DNA of 5,491 nt from contig JAKDLQ010000158.1 of NCBI GenBank assembly GCA_030452775.1, forward strand, positions 1 through 5,491, read 5' to 3'. Positions 1-5,021 of the stretch are shown one piece after another. Source of the stretch: Micrococcales bacterium (lineage in GTDB: Bacteria > Actinomycetota > Actinomycetes > Actinomycetales > Dermatophilaceae). Position numbers and translations under genes: made by a program. Under the pieces are notes generated by a model. That model saw only the letters and a program-made list of their open reading frames with translations, had not been told where the DNA came from and made no database searches. Each line of letters starts with the position of its first letter. Position 1 is the stretch's first letter.

Positions 1-1370
1 AGCTCCTCGATCTCACGGGGGTAGACGTTCTCCCCGCCCCGGATGACCATGTCCTTGATCCGCCCGGTGATGGCGACATATCCGTCCTCGCGCATGACCC
101 CGACATCGCCGGTGTGCATCCAGCCGTCCTCGATGGCCTCTGCGGTCTTGTCGGGCTCCTCCCAATACCCCACCATCACCGAGTAGCCCTTCGTCATGAA
201 CTCGCCGGCGCTCCCGCGCGGCACCGTGTCGCCCGTCGCCGGGTCGACGATCTTGATCTCGAGGTGCGGCCCCACCCGCCCTACGGTCTGGGTCTTCTGC
301 TCGAACGTGTCGTCGGTGCGGTTCTGCGTCGACACCGGCGAGGTCTCGGTCATGCCGTAGCAGATGGTCATCTCCTCGATACCCGAGGCGATGAGCTGCT
401 TCATCAACTCCGCCGGGCAGGGCGAGCCGGCCATGATCCCGGTCCGCACACTCGACAGGTCGTAGTCGGCGAAGTCGGGCAGGTTCCACTCGGCGATGAA
501 CATCGTCGGCACCCCGTAGAGGCTCGTGCACTTCTCGTCCTGGACCGCCTGGAGGGTCGCGACGGGGTCGAATCCGGCAGCGGGGATCACCATGCACGAG
601 CCGTGGGTCGTGCATCCGAGGTTGCCCATGACCATGCCGAAGCAGTGATAGAAGGGCACTGGGATGCAGACACGGTCCTGCTCCGTGTACGTGCAGAGCT
701 CACCGACGAAGAAGCCGTTGTTGAGGATGTTGCGGTGGCTGAGCGTTGCCCCCTTGGGGAATCCCGTCGTGCCCGAGGTGTACTGGATGTTGATCGGGTC
801 AGCGTTCGTGAGTCCTGCCTGTATGCCGGCGAGCTGGTCGCCGGTGACCTCGTCGGCTCGGGCGAGCAGGTCGTCCCAGTCGGAGGTCCCGATGAGGATG
901 ACGCGCTCGAGGGCCGCCGCCTCGTCCCGGACCTCGTCGATCATCGCCCGGTAGTCACTCGACTTGAAGGACTCCGCCGCGATAAGGGTCGAGATGCCGG
1001 CCTGCCCGAGGACGTACCCCAGCTCGTGCGAGCGGTAGCTCGGGTTGATGTTGACGAGAATGGCGCCGATCTTCGCGGTCGCGAACTGCACGAGCGTCCA
1101 CTCCGCACAGTTCGGCGCCCAGATCCCGACCCGGTCGCCCGTGCCGACCCCGACGGCCAGCAGCGCCCGAGCGAGCGCGTCGACGTCGGCCCGGAGAGCG
1201 GCATACGTCCAGCGTTTGCCCGCAGCCACGTCGACGAGCGCCTCCCGGTCCGGGAACCGCGCCACTATCGCATCGAAGTTGTCCCCGATCGTCTGCTCGA
1301 TGAGGGGGGGATCGGTCTCCCCGCGCGTATGAGACAGCGTGCTGTCGATGACCCTGGTGACCTCGGACAT
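1..1370 (-). CDS. ACSF2-like AMP-binding acyl-CoA synthetase (C-terminus cut by window edge)
   Basis: This is an ANL-superfamily adenylating enzyme. It activates a carboxylic acid, probably a medium or long fatty acid, with ATP to an acyl-AMP and then forms the CoA thioester. The 456 visible residues start at ATG 1370-1368 behind a strong Shine-Dalgarno sequence. Core motifs appear in order: the phosphate-binding loop YTSGTTGFPKG (residues 197-207), the A4-type segment PFYHCFGM (H242), YGMTET (338-343), HTGD with ribose-binding D422, and the hinge GRIKD (436-440) followed by RGGENVYPREIEE at the edge. Family members have roughly 540-550 residues, so about 90 are missing, including the catalytic lysine of the C-terminal subdomain. 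The run YGVPTMF..AGSPCP resembles human ACSF2 and mycobacterial FadD35-type proteins, from memory. The chain length of the substrate cannot be read from sequence. Its transcription leads away from pckG, just downstream of tRNA-Arg. The family call is secure; the substrate is inference. Confidence 0.95.
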   Translation of the reverse strand, partial: MSEVTRVIDSTLSHTRGETDPPLIEQTIGDNFDAIVARFPDREALVDVAAGKRWTYAALRADVDALARALLAVGVGTGDRVGIWAPNCAEWTLVQFATAKIGAILVNINPSYRSHELGYVLGQAGISTLIAAESFKSSDYRAMIDEVRDEAAALERVILIGTSDWDDLLARADEVTGDQLAGIQAGLTNADPINIQYTSGTTGFPKGATLSHRNILNNGFFVGELCTYTEQDRVCIPVPFYHCFGMVMGNLGCTTHGSCMVIPAAGFDPVATLQAVQDEKCTSLYGVPTMFIAEWNLPDFADYDLSSVRTGIMAGSPCPAELMKQLIASGIEEMTICYGMTETSPVSTQNRTDDTFEQKTQTVGRVGPHLEIKIVDPATGDTVPRGSAGEFMTKGYSVMVGYWEEPDKTAEAIEDGWMHTGDVGVMREDGYVAITGRIKDMVIRGGENVYPREIEE

Positions 1371-1375
1371 GACTG

Positions 1376-1384
1376 CCCCTCCCT
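1376..1384 (-). promoter_or_regulatory. Ribosome binding site of the acyl-CoA synthetase
   Basis: On the minus strand this reads AGGGAGGGG, five bases before the ATG at 1370. It is the strongest purine-rich site in the leader and fixes the start codon. The encoded N-terminus (MSEVTRVIDSTLSHTRG) has the usual length before the first conserved segment. Confidence 0.75.
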
Positions 1385-1496
1385 GCGGCGATGGGCGCTC
1401 CTGAGCTGCGTCCTGACAGACAGCCAACCGCCCCCGCCGCCGACGCACAAGCGAAACGACCGCGTCTTGGGCAATCTCACAGGTGCCCTACAGCAC

Positions 1497-1527
1497 GACG
1501 CCCTGATCGGTGACCGGCCAGGGCGTC
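1497..1527 (-). terminator. Hairpin downstream of tRNA-Arg, probable terminator
   Basis: GACGCCCTG (1497-1505) pairs perfectly over 9 bp with CAGGGCGTC (1519-1527) around a 13-base loop that can form a further 3-bp stem. It lies 21 bases past the 3' end of the minus-strand tRNA-Arg. No T-run follows, which is common for terminators in high-GC actinobacteria. If it leaks, the same transcript would continue into the acyl-CoA synthetase gene at 1370. Confidence 0.55.
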
Positions 1528-1548
1528 TGCTTCTGTCTCAACACAGAG

Positions 1549-1621
1549 CGCACCCGGAGGGATTCGAACCCCCAACCTTCTGATCCGTAGTCAGATGCTC
1601 TATCCGTTGAGCCACGGGTGC
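1549..1621 (-). tRNA. tRNA-Arg (anticodon ACG)
   Basis: The minus strand folds into a complete cloverleaf of 73 bases. The acceptor stem is GCACCCG/CGGGTGC (7 bp), the D stem GCTC/GAGC, and the anticodon stem TCTGA/TCAGA with loop CTACGGA. A five-base variable loop follows, then the T stem GGGGG/CCCTC with loop TTCGAAT and discriminator G. The anticodon is ACG; in bacteria A34 of this tRNA is normally deaminated to inosine by TadA so that it reads CGU, CGC and CGA. No CCA is encoded (the next bases are CTC), so the CCA end must be added enzymatically. Its antisense gives the familiar spurious peptide ending GFEPPTF. Confidence 0.97.
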
Positions 1622-1655
1622 CGGTCTCGTCTCATCGGAACGACGAGTTGACGAG

Positions 1656-1670
1656 GCGCTACTTTAGCGC
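1656..1670 (-). promoter_or_regulatory. Candidate -10 of tRNA-Arg inside a short dyad
   Basis: The minus strand reads TAAAGT at 1666-1661, matching the TANNNT pattern of actinobacterial -10 elements. It would place transcription start about 30-35 bases before the tRNA. It sits within the perfect dyad GCGCTA-CTT-TAGCGC (1656-1670). No good -35 hexamer is visible at 16-18 bases, so the call is weak. Confidence 0.35.
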
Positions 1671-1723
1671 GAAGGGCCCGTTCCACGAAATCTACGCGCG
1701 CCCCATCCCCGCGGGGGTGGTGT

Positions 1724-1754
1724 TGCTCGAGGGGTGCGTCTGGTGCTCGAGGGG
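1724..1754. repeat. Direct repeat TGCTCGAGGGG, two copies
   Basis: The 11-mer TGCTCGAGGGG occurs at 1724-1734 and again at 1744-1754, starts exactly 20 bp apart, about two helical turns. Each copy contains the palindrome CTCGAG. Spacing on one face of the helix would suit a protein binding site, but no known regulator is recognised. Confidence 0.5.
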
Positions 1755-1756
1755 AA

Positions 1757-1766
1757 CGATATATCG
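1757..1766. repeat. Perfect 10-bp palindrome CGATATATCG
   Basis: This AT-rich core is unusual in a GC-rich window and lies two bases after the second TGCTCGAGGGG repeat. It may be an operator or a promoter element. No regulator is recognised. Confidence 0.4.
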
Positions 1767-1854
1767 CCCGCGTCGGCACAGTTCGTCGTCCTCGGCACGG
1801 ATCGCCCGTCGTATGCCGCCGAGGCTGGCATCGCTACGCGGGCAACACGACGGC

Positions 1855-1912
1855 GTCGCAAGCGGTCGCAAGCGTTGCAAGAAGCAGACACGATCCCGTC
1901 GCAATCCTTGCG
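1855..1912. promoter_or_regulatory. CGCAA half-site array, candidate operator cluster
   Basis: GTCGCAAGCG occurs twice in perfect tandem (1855-1864, 1865-1874). It is followed at once by a degenerate third unit built on TTGCAA (1875-1880). Further on, CGCAA-TCC-TTGCG (1900-1912) is a perfect inverted repeat of the same half-site. Half-sites thus begin at 1857, 1867, 1876 and 1900, roughly one helical turn apart for the first three. Read on the minus strand the unit is CTTGCGAC/CTTGCAAC, which recalls TTGCNA-type half-sites of LacI-family sugar regulators; that likeness is a loose inference. The array lies about 195-250 bp before pckG. Confidence 0.5.
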
Positions 1913-1924
1913 GAAGCCTGCTGT

Positions 1925-1940
1925 TGTGAGGGGGCTCACC
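1925..1940. promoter_or_regulatory. CRP/GlxR-like binding site
   Basis: TGTGAGGGGGCTCACC matches the CRP-family dyad TGTGA-N6-TCACA at nine of ten arm positions. The centre is GG rather than the TA preferred by GlxR. Cyclic-AMP receptor-type regulators control carbon metabolism in actinobacteria, and GlxR is reported at gluconeogenic genes in corynebacteria. Its centre is about 175 bp before the pckG start. Confidence 0.5.
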
Positions 1941-1961
1941 GCCGCTCCGGCACCTCTCGGT

Positions 1962-1988
1962 CGATACGTCCGCGTCCACGGCGTATCG
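1962..1988. repeat. Inverted repeat CGATACG-N13-CGTATCG
   Basis: Two perfect 7-bp arms (1962-1968 and 1982-1988) begin 20 bp apart. The right arm overlaps TATCGT (1984-1989), one possible -10 element for pckG, so it could be an operator over the promoter. It could equally be a short RNA hairpin. Confidence 0.4.
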
Positions 1989-2011
1989 TAGGACATCCGT
2001 CATTCGTTCAC

Positions 2012-2046
2012 CATGTGGACACTTCTGTGCAATGGGTCTCCACGTG
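2012..2046 (+). repeat. Inverted repeat in the pckG leader
   Basis: CATGTGGA (2012-2019) can pair with TCCACGTG (2039-2046) through 8 bp with one G-T wobble, leaving a 19-base loop. It ends 61 bp before the pckG start and does not cover the ribosome binding site. Whether it acts as DNA operator or RNA structure depends on the unknown transcription start. Confidence 0.35.
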
Positions 2047-2088
2047 AGCGACTACCGGCAGGACGCGGCGCCGTCATGGGGCCGCGCG

Positions 2089-2100
2089 AAAGGGACAGGG
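2089..2100 (+). promoter_or_regulatory. Ribosome binding site of pckG (supports TTG start)
   Basis: The purine-rich AAAGGGACAGGG ends seven bases before TTG 2108-2110. The frame has an in-frame stop at 2045-2047 and no ATG or GTG between it and 2108, so the TTG is the only start that keeps the whole conserved N-terminus. An ATG at 2076 is in another frame. Confidence 0.65.
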
Positions 2101-2107
2101 CAAGAAG

Positions 2108-3928
2108 TTGACCACAGAGACGTCACAACATTCCCAGACGACCCACGCGGGCCTCGCCGCCTGGGTCAACGAGGTCGCGGAGCTCACCCAGCCACGTGAT
2201 ATCCGCTGGATCACCGGTTCCCCGGAGGAGTGGACGGAGATCACCGACCAGCTCGTCGAGGGCGGCACCTTCGTGCGCCTCGACGACGACAAGAGGCCCA
2301 ACTCCTTCTACTGCGCCTCGAACCCCAGCGATGTCGCCCGGGTCGAAGATCGCACCTACATCTGTTCGGTCGAGGAGAAGGACGCCGGTCCGACCAACAA
2401 CTGGATGGCTCCGGACGAGATGAAGGCCAAGCTCACCGAGCTCTACCGCGGCTGCATGCAGGGACGCACCATGTACGTCATCCCGTTCGTCATGGGCCAC
2501 ATCGACGCCAAGGTCCCGATGTTCGGCGTCGAGATCACCGACTCCGCCTACGTCGTCGTCTCGATGCGGATCATGGCGCGCTGCGGGGCGGAGATCCTGC
2601 ACGCCATGGAGCGGACCGACGCCGACTTCGTGCCCGCCCTGCACTCCGTCGGCGCCCCGCTCGCGGAGGGCGAGCAGGACGTCGCCTGGCCGTGTAGCGA
2701 CACGAAGTACATCGTCCAGTTCCCCGAGGAGCGCACCATCTGGAGCTATGGCTCCGGATACGGGGGCAACGCGCTGCTCGGCAAGAAGTGCTATGCCCTG
2801 CGCATCGCGAGCGCCATCGCCCGAGACGAGGGCTGGCTGGCCGAGCACATGCTCATCCTCAAGCTGACCTCGCCCGAGGGGAAGACGCACTACATCGCGG
2901 CCGCCTTCCCGTCGGCCTGTGGCAAGACCAACCTCGCCATGATCACCCCCACCGTGCCCGGCTGGAAGGCCGAGATGGTCGGCGACGACATCGCCTGGAT
3001 GCGCTTCGGCGAGGACGGCCGGCTCTATGCCGTCAACCCCGAGTTCGGTCTCTTCGGCGTCGCCCCGGGCACCGGGGATGCGACCAACCCGCAGGCCATG
3101 GCGACGATCGCCCAGGGCAACTCCATCTTCACCAACGTCGCGCTCACCGACGACGGGGACGTCTGGTGGGAGGGGATGACCGACGAGCCGCCGGCGCACC
3201 TGACCGACTGGCACGGCAACTCGTGGACCCCGGAGGACGGCACCCTGTCGAGCCACCCCAACAGCCGCTTCTGCACCCCGGCCTCGCAGTGCCCGATGAT
3301 CGCACCGGAGTTCGAGAGCCCCGACGGTGTCCCGATCTCGGCGATCCTCTTCGGGGGGCGCCGCAAGACGACCATCCCGCTCGTCTACGAGTCCCGCGAC
3401 TGGACACACGGCACCTTCATCGGTGCGACCCTCTCGTCCGAGACGACGGCCGCTGCGACCGGTGCGAGGGGTGTCGTGCGGCGCGACCCCATGGCGATGC
3501 TGCCCTTCATCGGCTACCACGCCGGCGACTACATGAACCACTGGCTCGAGATCGGCAAGAGCGCGGACGCGTCCAAGCTGCCCAAGATCTTCGGCGTCAA
3601 CTGGTTCCGCCGCGATGAGGACGGCTCGTTCCTGTGGCCCGGCTTCGGCGACAACAGCCGGGTGCTCAAATGGATCGTCGAGCGGATCGAGGGCACCGCG
3701 GACGCTGTCGAGACCCCCGTCGGCATGGTGCCGGCGCCGGGATCCCTCGACGTCGACGGGGTCGACCTGACCGACGAACAGCTCACCAAGGCCACCGCGG
3801 TCCGGGTCGAGGACTGGCGCGAGGAGCTGCCGCTCATCGAGGAGTGGTTCGCGATGTTCGGTGAGCAGCTCCCGTCCGAGCTGCGCTCCGAGCTGGACAG
3901 CCTCGCGGCTCGCCTCGACGCGAGCTGA
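2108..3928 (+). CDS. pckG: Phosphoenolpyruvate carboxykinase (GTP)
   Basis: A cytosolic enzyme catalysing oxaloacetate + GTP to PEP + GDP + CO2, the entry step of gluconeogenesis; it can run in reverse as an anaplerotic reaction. The protein has 606 residues, the normal actinobacterial length, in two lobes: PEPCK_N (about 1-230) and the P-loop lobe. Catalytic residues align with those known for vertebrate PCK1. Substrate-binding R78 lies in DVAR, and GYGGNALLGKK (Y218, K226, K227) is intact. Mn2+ ligands are K227, H247 and D294. The P-loop PSACGKTN carries the hyper-reactive C271 and K273, and GDD is at 292-294. NSR has N385 and R387; the mobile lid is SSETTAAATG (from about 443). The guanine-clamp phenylalanines are F500, F508 and F513. 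Nothing is missing, so the enzyme should be active. It starts at TTG and is probably monocistronic: a long hairpin follows the stop and 486 bp of regulatory DNA precede it. Confidence 0.98.
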   Translation: MTTETSQHSQTTHAGLAAWVNEVAELTQPRDIRWITGSPEEWTEITDQLVEGGTFVRLDDDKRPNSFYCASNPSDVARVEDRTYICSVEEKDAGPTNNWMAPDEMKAKLTELYRGCMQGRTMYVIPFVMGHIDAKVPMFGVEITDSAYVVVSMRIMARCGAEILHAMERTDADFVPALHSVGAPLAEGEQDVAWPCSDTKYIVQFPEERTIWSYGSGYGGNALLGKKCYALRIASAIARDEGWLAEHMLILKLTSPEGKTHYIAAAFPSACGKTNLAMITPTVPGWKAEMVGDDIAWMRFGEDGRLYAVNPEFGLFGVAPGTGDATNPQAMATIAQGNSIFTNVALTDDGDVWWEGMTDEPPAHLTDWHGNSWTPEDGTLSSHPNSRFCTPASQCPMIAPEFESPDGVPISAILFGGRRKTTIPLVYESRDWTHGTFIGATLSSETTAAATGARGVVRRDPMAMLPFIGYHAGDYMNHWLEIGKSADASKLPKIFGVNWFRRDEDGSFLWPGFGDNSRVLKWIVERIEGTADAVETPVGMVPAPGSLDVDGVDLTDEQLTKATAVRVEDWREELPLIEEWFAMFGEQLPSELRSELDSLAARLDAS

Positions 3929-3955
3929 GGGTCGGGCGCCCCCCAACCCCCACCA

Positions 3956-4025
3956 CGACACACCGAGCAATCGTCAACACCAGCTGGCTATATCCGGCCG
4001 GTGTTGACGATTCTTCGGTGTGTTG
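3956..4025 (+). terminator. Exceptionally long hairpin after pckG, probable terminator
   Basis: Starting 28 bases after the pckG stop, 70 bases fold into one stem. Outer arms CGACACACCGA/TCGGTGTGTTG (11 bp, one G-T) lead to a G-T pair and one C-C mismatch. A perfect 13-bp arm follows, AATCGTCAACACC (3969-3981) with GGTGTTGACGATT (4000-4012). After one A-C mismatch, GCTGG/CCGGC closes a CTATAT hexaloop. About 30 pairs form with two mismatches. No T-run follows. The C-rich, G-poor stretch from 3938 into the left arm resembles a Rho loading region, so Rho-assisted termination is possible. It could instead be an intergenic repeat element or a processed RNA end. Confidence 0.65.
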
Positions 4026-4112
4026 CCGTAGTGGAGGCCGGCGCAGGTCGGCACGGCACGGGCGCGAGCGAGCTCGGCGGCATACGCCGGGCTGGTGTGT
4101 GAAGATGCGCAG

Positions 4113-4637
4113 ATGAGCGAGCCGCCGTCCTCCTCGCGCGACGAGAGCCCGTGGGAGCGCCTCGACCGCAACTTCAACGAGCAGTTGCAGGAGGTGCGGG
4201 TCGCGCAGGCCGGTGTGCGGGTGCTCTTCGGGTTCCTGCTCATCCTGCCCTTCCAGGCGCGCTTCGAGAGCCTCTCGCAGTTCCAGCTGAATGTGTACCT
4301 CGTCACCCTGCTGTCGTCCGCGATCGCCGTCCTGCTGTTCACCGCGCCCGCCGCGATCCACCGCGTCCTGTTCCGCCGTGGAGTCAAGGACTACATCGTC
4401 AGCTACACCTCCAAGCTCACCGGGTTCGGGCTCATCGCGCTCGCCATCTCGGTCGTCGGTGGAGTGACCCTCGTGCTGGACATGCTGCTGTCGCGCGGGG
4501 CCGCCATCGCGATCGGCGCTCTCATCGCCGGCCTCGCCATCGTCCTGTGGGTCCTCGTGCCCGAGTGGCACAAGCGGACGACGAACCGGCACGTGGAGCA
4601 CGACGAACAGGGTGCCTCGGGACCATCCGACCACTAG
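4113..4637 (+). CDS. DUF6328 family four-helix membrane protein
   Basis: A 174-residue integral membrane protein of unknown function; some database entries carry a sodium:proton antiporter label that I would not rely on. The recognisable family core is the short amphipathic segment NFNEQLQEVRVAQAGVRVLFG (20-40), running into helix 1 with LPFQARF (46-51). Four hydrophobic helices lie near 36-51, 60-80, 103-125 and 129-150. HRVLFRRGVK (83-92) lies between helices 2 and 3, and the tail is charged and histidine-rich (WHKRTTNRHVEHDE). There is no signal peptide and no catalytic motif. The start is ATG 4113, with a weak GAAG eight bases upstream. A GTG at 4095 in the same frame would add six residues and has no ribosome binding site. 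It is codirectional with pckG but separated by a long hairpin, so probably transcribed alone. The family assignment is from memory of the motif pattern. Confidence 0.85.
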   Translation: MSEPPSSSRDESPWERLDRNFNEQLQEVRVAQAGVRVLFGFLLILPFQARFESLSQFQLNVYLVTLLSSAIAVLLFTAPAAIHRVLFRRGVKDYIVSYTSKLTGFGLIALAISVVGGVTLVLDMLLSRGAAIAIGALIAGLAIVLWVLVPEWHKRTTNRHVEHDEQGASGPSDH

Positions 4638-4659
4638 TCCCAGTCCGTATGCCGCCGAC

Positions 4660-4675
4660 CGGCCGGTTCCGGCCG
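4660..4675. terminator. Hairpin after the DUF6328 gene
   Basis: CGGCCG pairs with CGGCCG (6 bp, all G-C) around a GTTC tetraloop, 22 bases past the DUF6328 stop codon. There is no T-run. It lies between convergent genes and could act on either strand. Confidence 0.45.
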
Positions 4676-4702
4676 CCCGCCGTTCAAACGCCCTGCCGCA
4701 GA

Positions 4703-4724
4703 CCGATCCCGGCACCCGGGTCGG
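4703..4724 (-). terminator. Hairpin downstream of tRNA-Ser
   Basis: CCGA-T-CCCGG (4703-4712) pairs with CCGGG-TCGG (4716-4724): nine base pairs with one bulged T and a CAC loop. It is 14 bases past the encoded CCA of the minus-strand tRNA-Ser, a position parallel to the hairpin behind tRNA-Arg. There is no T-run. Confidence 0.5.
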
Positions 4725-4738
4725 CCTGTGGCTCGTGC

Positions 4739-4828
4739 TGGCGGAGGCGGCGGGATTTGAACCCGCGAGAGGTGTTATCCTCAACCCGCTTAGCAGGCGG
4801 GCGCACTAGGCCACTATGCGACGCCTCC
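4739..4828 (-). tRNA. tRNA-Ser (anticodon GCT), CCA encoded
   Basis: The minus strand folds into a class II tRNA. The acceptor stem is GGAGGCG/CGCCTCC, the D stem GCAT/GTGC, and the anticodon stem CCCGC/GCGGG with loop CTGCTAA. The long variable arm pairs GAGG with CCTC, and the T stem is GCGGG/CCCGC with loop TTCAAAT. The discriminator is G at 4742, as expected for serine tRNA. The anticodon GCT reads AGC and AGU. Bases 4741-4739 read CCA on the minus strand, so the mature 3' end is encoded, unlike tRNA-Arg in this window; without CCA the gene is 4742-4828 (87 nt). Confidence 0.97.
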
Positions 4829-4860
4829 ATGCTCGGTCGCGCAGGCATCCGAGCGTGCAC

Positions 4861-4890
4861 AGGCTATCGGTGCGCGAAGTCCCACGCCAA
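4861..4890 (-). promoter_or_regulatory. Candidate promoter of tRNA-Ser
   Basis: On the minus strand TTGGCG (4890-4885) and TAGCCT (4866-4861) are 18 bases apart, matching TTGACN and TANNNT. Transcription would start about 25 bases before the tRNA 5' end. The placement and hexamers are reasonable for a housekeeping-sigma promoter. Confidence 0.5.
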
Positions 4891-5010
4891 ACCGGGGCTG
4901 GCGCCGGCGGGACAGGGTAAGCCGGCCGAGCCGGACCAGCCACTCACAGACTTCGCCCCAGCCCACGGGCAGTGCACAATGGGGAGGTTGACCTTACCGT
5001 CCCCTCACCT

Positions 5011-5017
5011 GGAAGGA
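5011..5017 (+). promoter_or_regulatory. Ribosome binding site of the LCP gene
   Basis: GGAAGGA ends four bases before ATG 5022. It is a good actinobacterial Shine-Dalgarno sequence and selects this start over the in-frame ATG at residue 22. CACAAT at 4975-4980 is a possible -10 upstream, without a good -35. Confidence 0.7.
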
Positions 5018-5021
5018 CCAC

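Larger units (their letters stand above)
1622..2107. other. 486-bp non-coding regulatory region upstream of pckG
   Basis: No convincing gene lies here. The open frames on both strands overlap one another, use rare codons, lack ribosome binding sites and resemble no family I know. The region must hold the promoters of tRNA-Arg (leftward) and pckG (rightward). It contains a pair of direct repeats, a 10-bp palindrome, a CGCAA half-site array, a CRP-like box and two inverted repeats, listed separately. I could not find a -35/-10 pair for pckG that I would defend; TATCGT at 1984-1989 and TGCAAT at 2028-2033 are possible -10 elements. Confidence 0.7.

Noticed and set aside
114..1583. Long plus-strand open frame of 489 codons opposite the acyl-CoA synthetase
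   Set aside because: It is the antisense shadow of a clearly real gene and ends in GFEPPTF, the well-known spurious peptide read from the complement of a tRNA T arm.
1549..1621. tRNA-Arg as an integration site for a mobile element
   Set aside because: No repeat of the tRNA 3' end, no integrase and no excisionase occurs in the window.
1734..1991. Possible 85-residue plus-strand protein in the pckG upstream region
   Set aside because: Starts at GTG without a spaced ribosome binding site, includes ATA and other codons rare at high GC, overlaps the repeat array and matches no family I recognise.
1664..2003. Two overlapping minus-strand frames of 103-110 codons upstream of pckG
   Set aside because: They overlap each other in different frames and cover operator-like repeats. 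They have no ribosome binding site or domain.
3938..3954. G-quadruplex on the minus strand just after pckG
   Set aside because: The complement of the C-rich tract has only two long G runs, not four separated ones; a Rho-loading reading of the C-rich RNA is more plausible.
2123..3970. Minus-strand open frame of 615 codons across pckG
   Set aside because: An antisense frame created by GC-rich codon bias. Its composition is low in complexity, rich in Arg, Gly, Val and Asp, while the plus strand encodes an intact PEPCK.
4612..4809. 65-residue plus-strand frame containing AEAAGFEPARG
   Set aside because: It is read across the antisense of tRNA-Ser and overlaps the DUF6328 3' end; a classic false gene.
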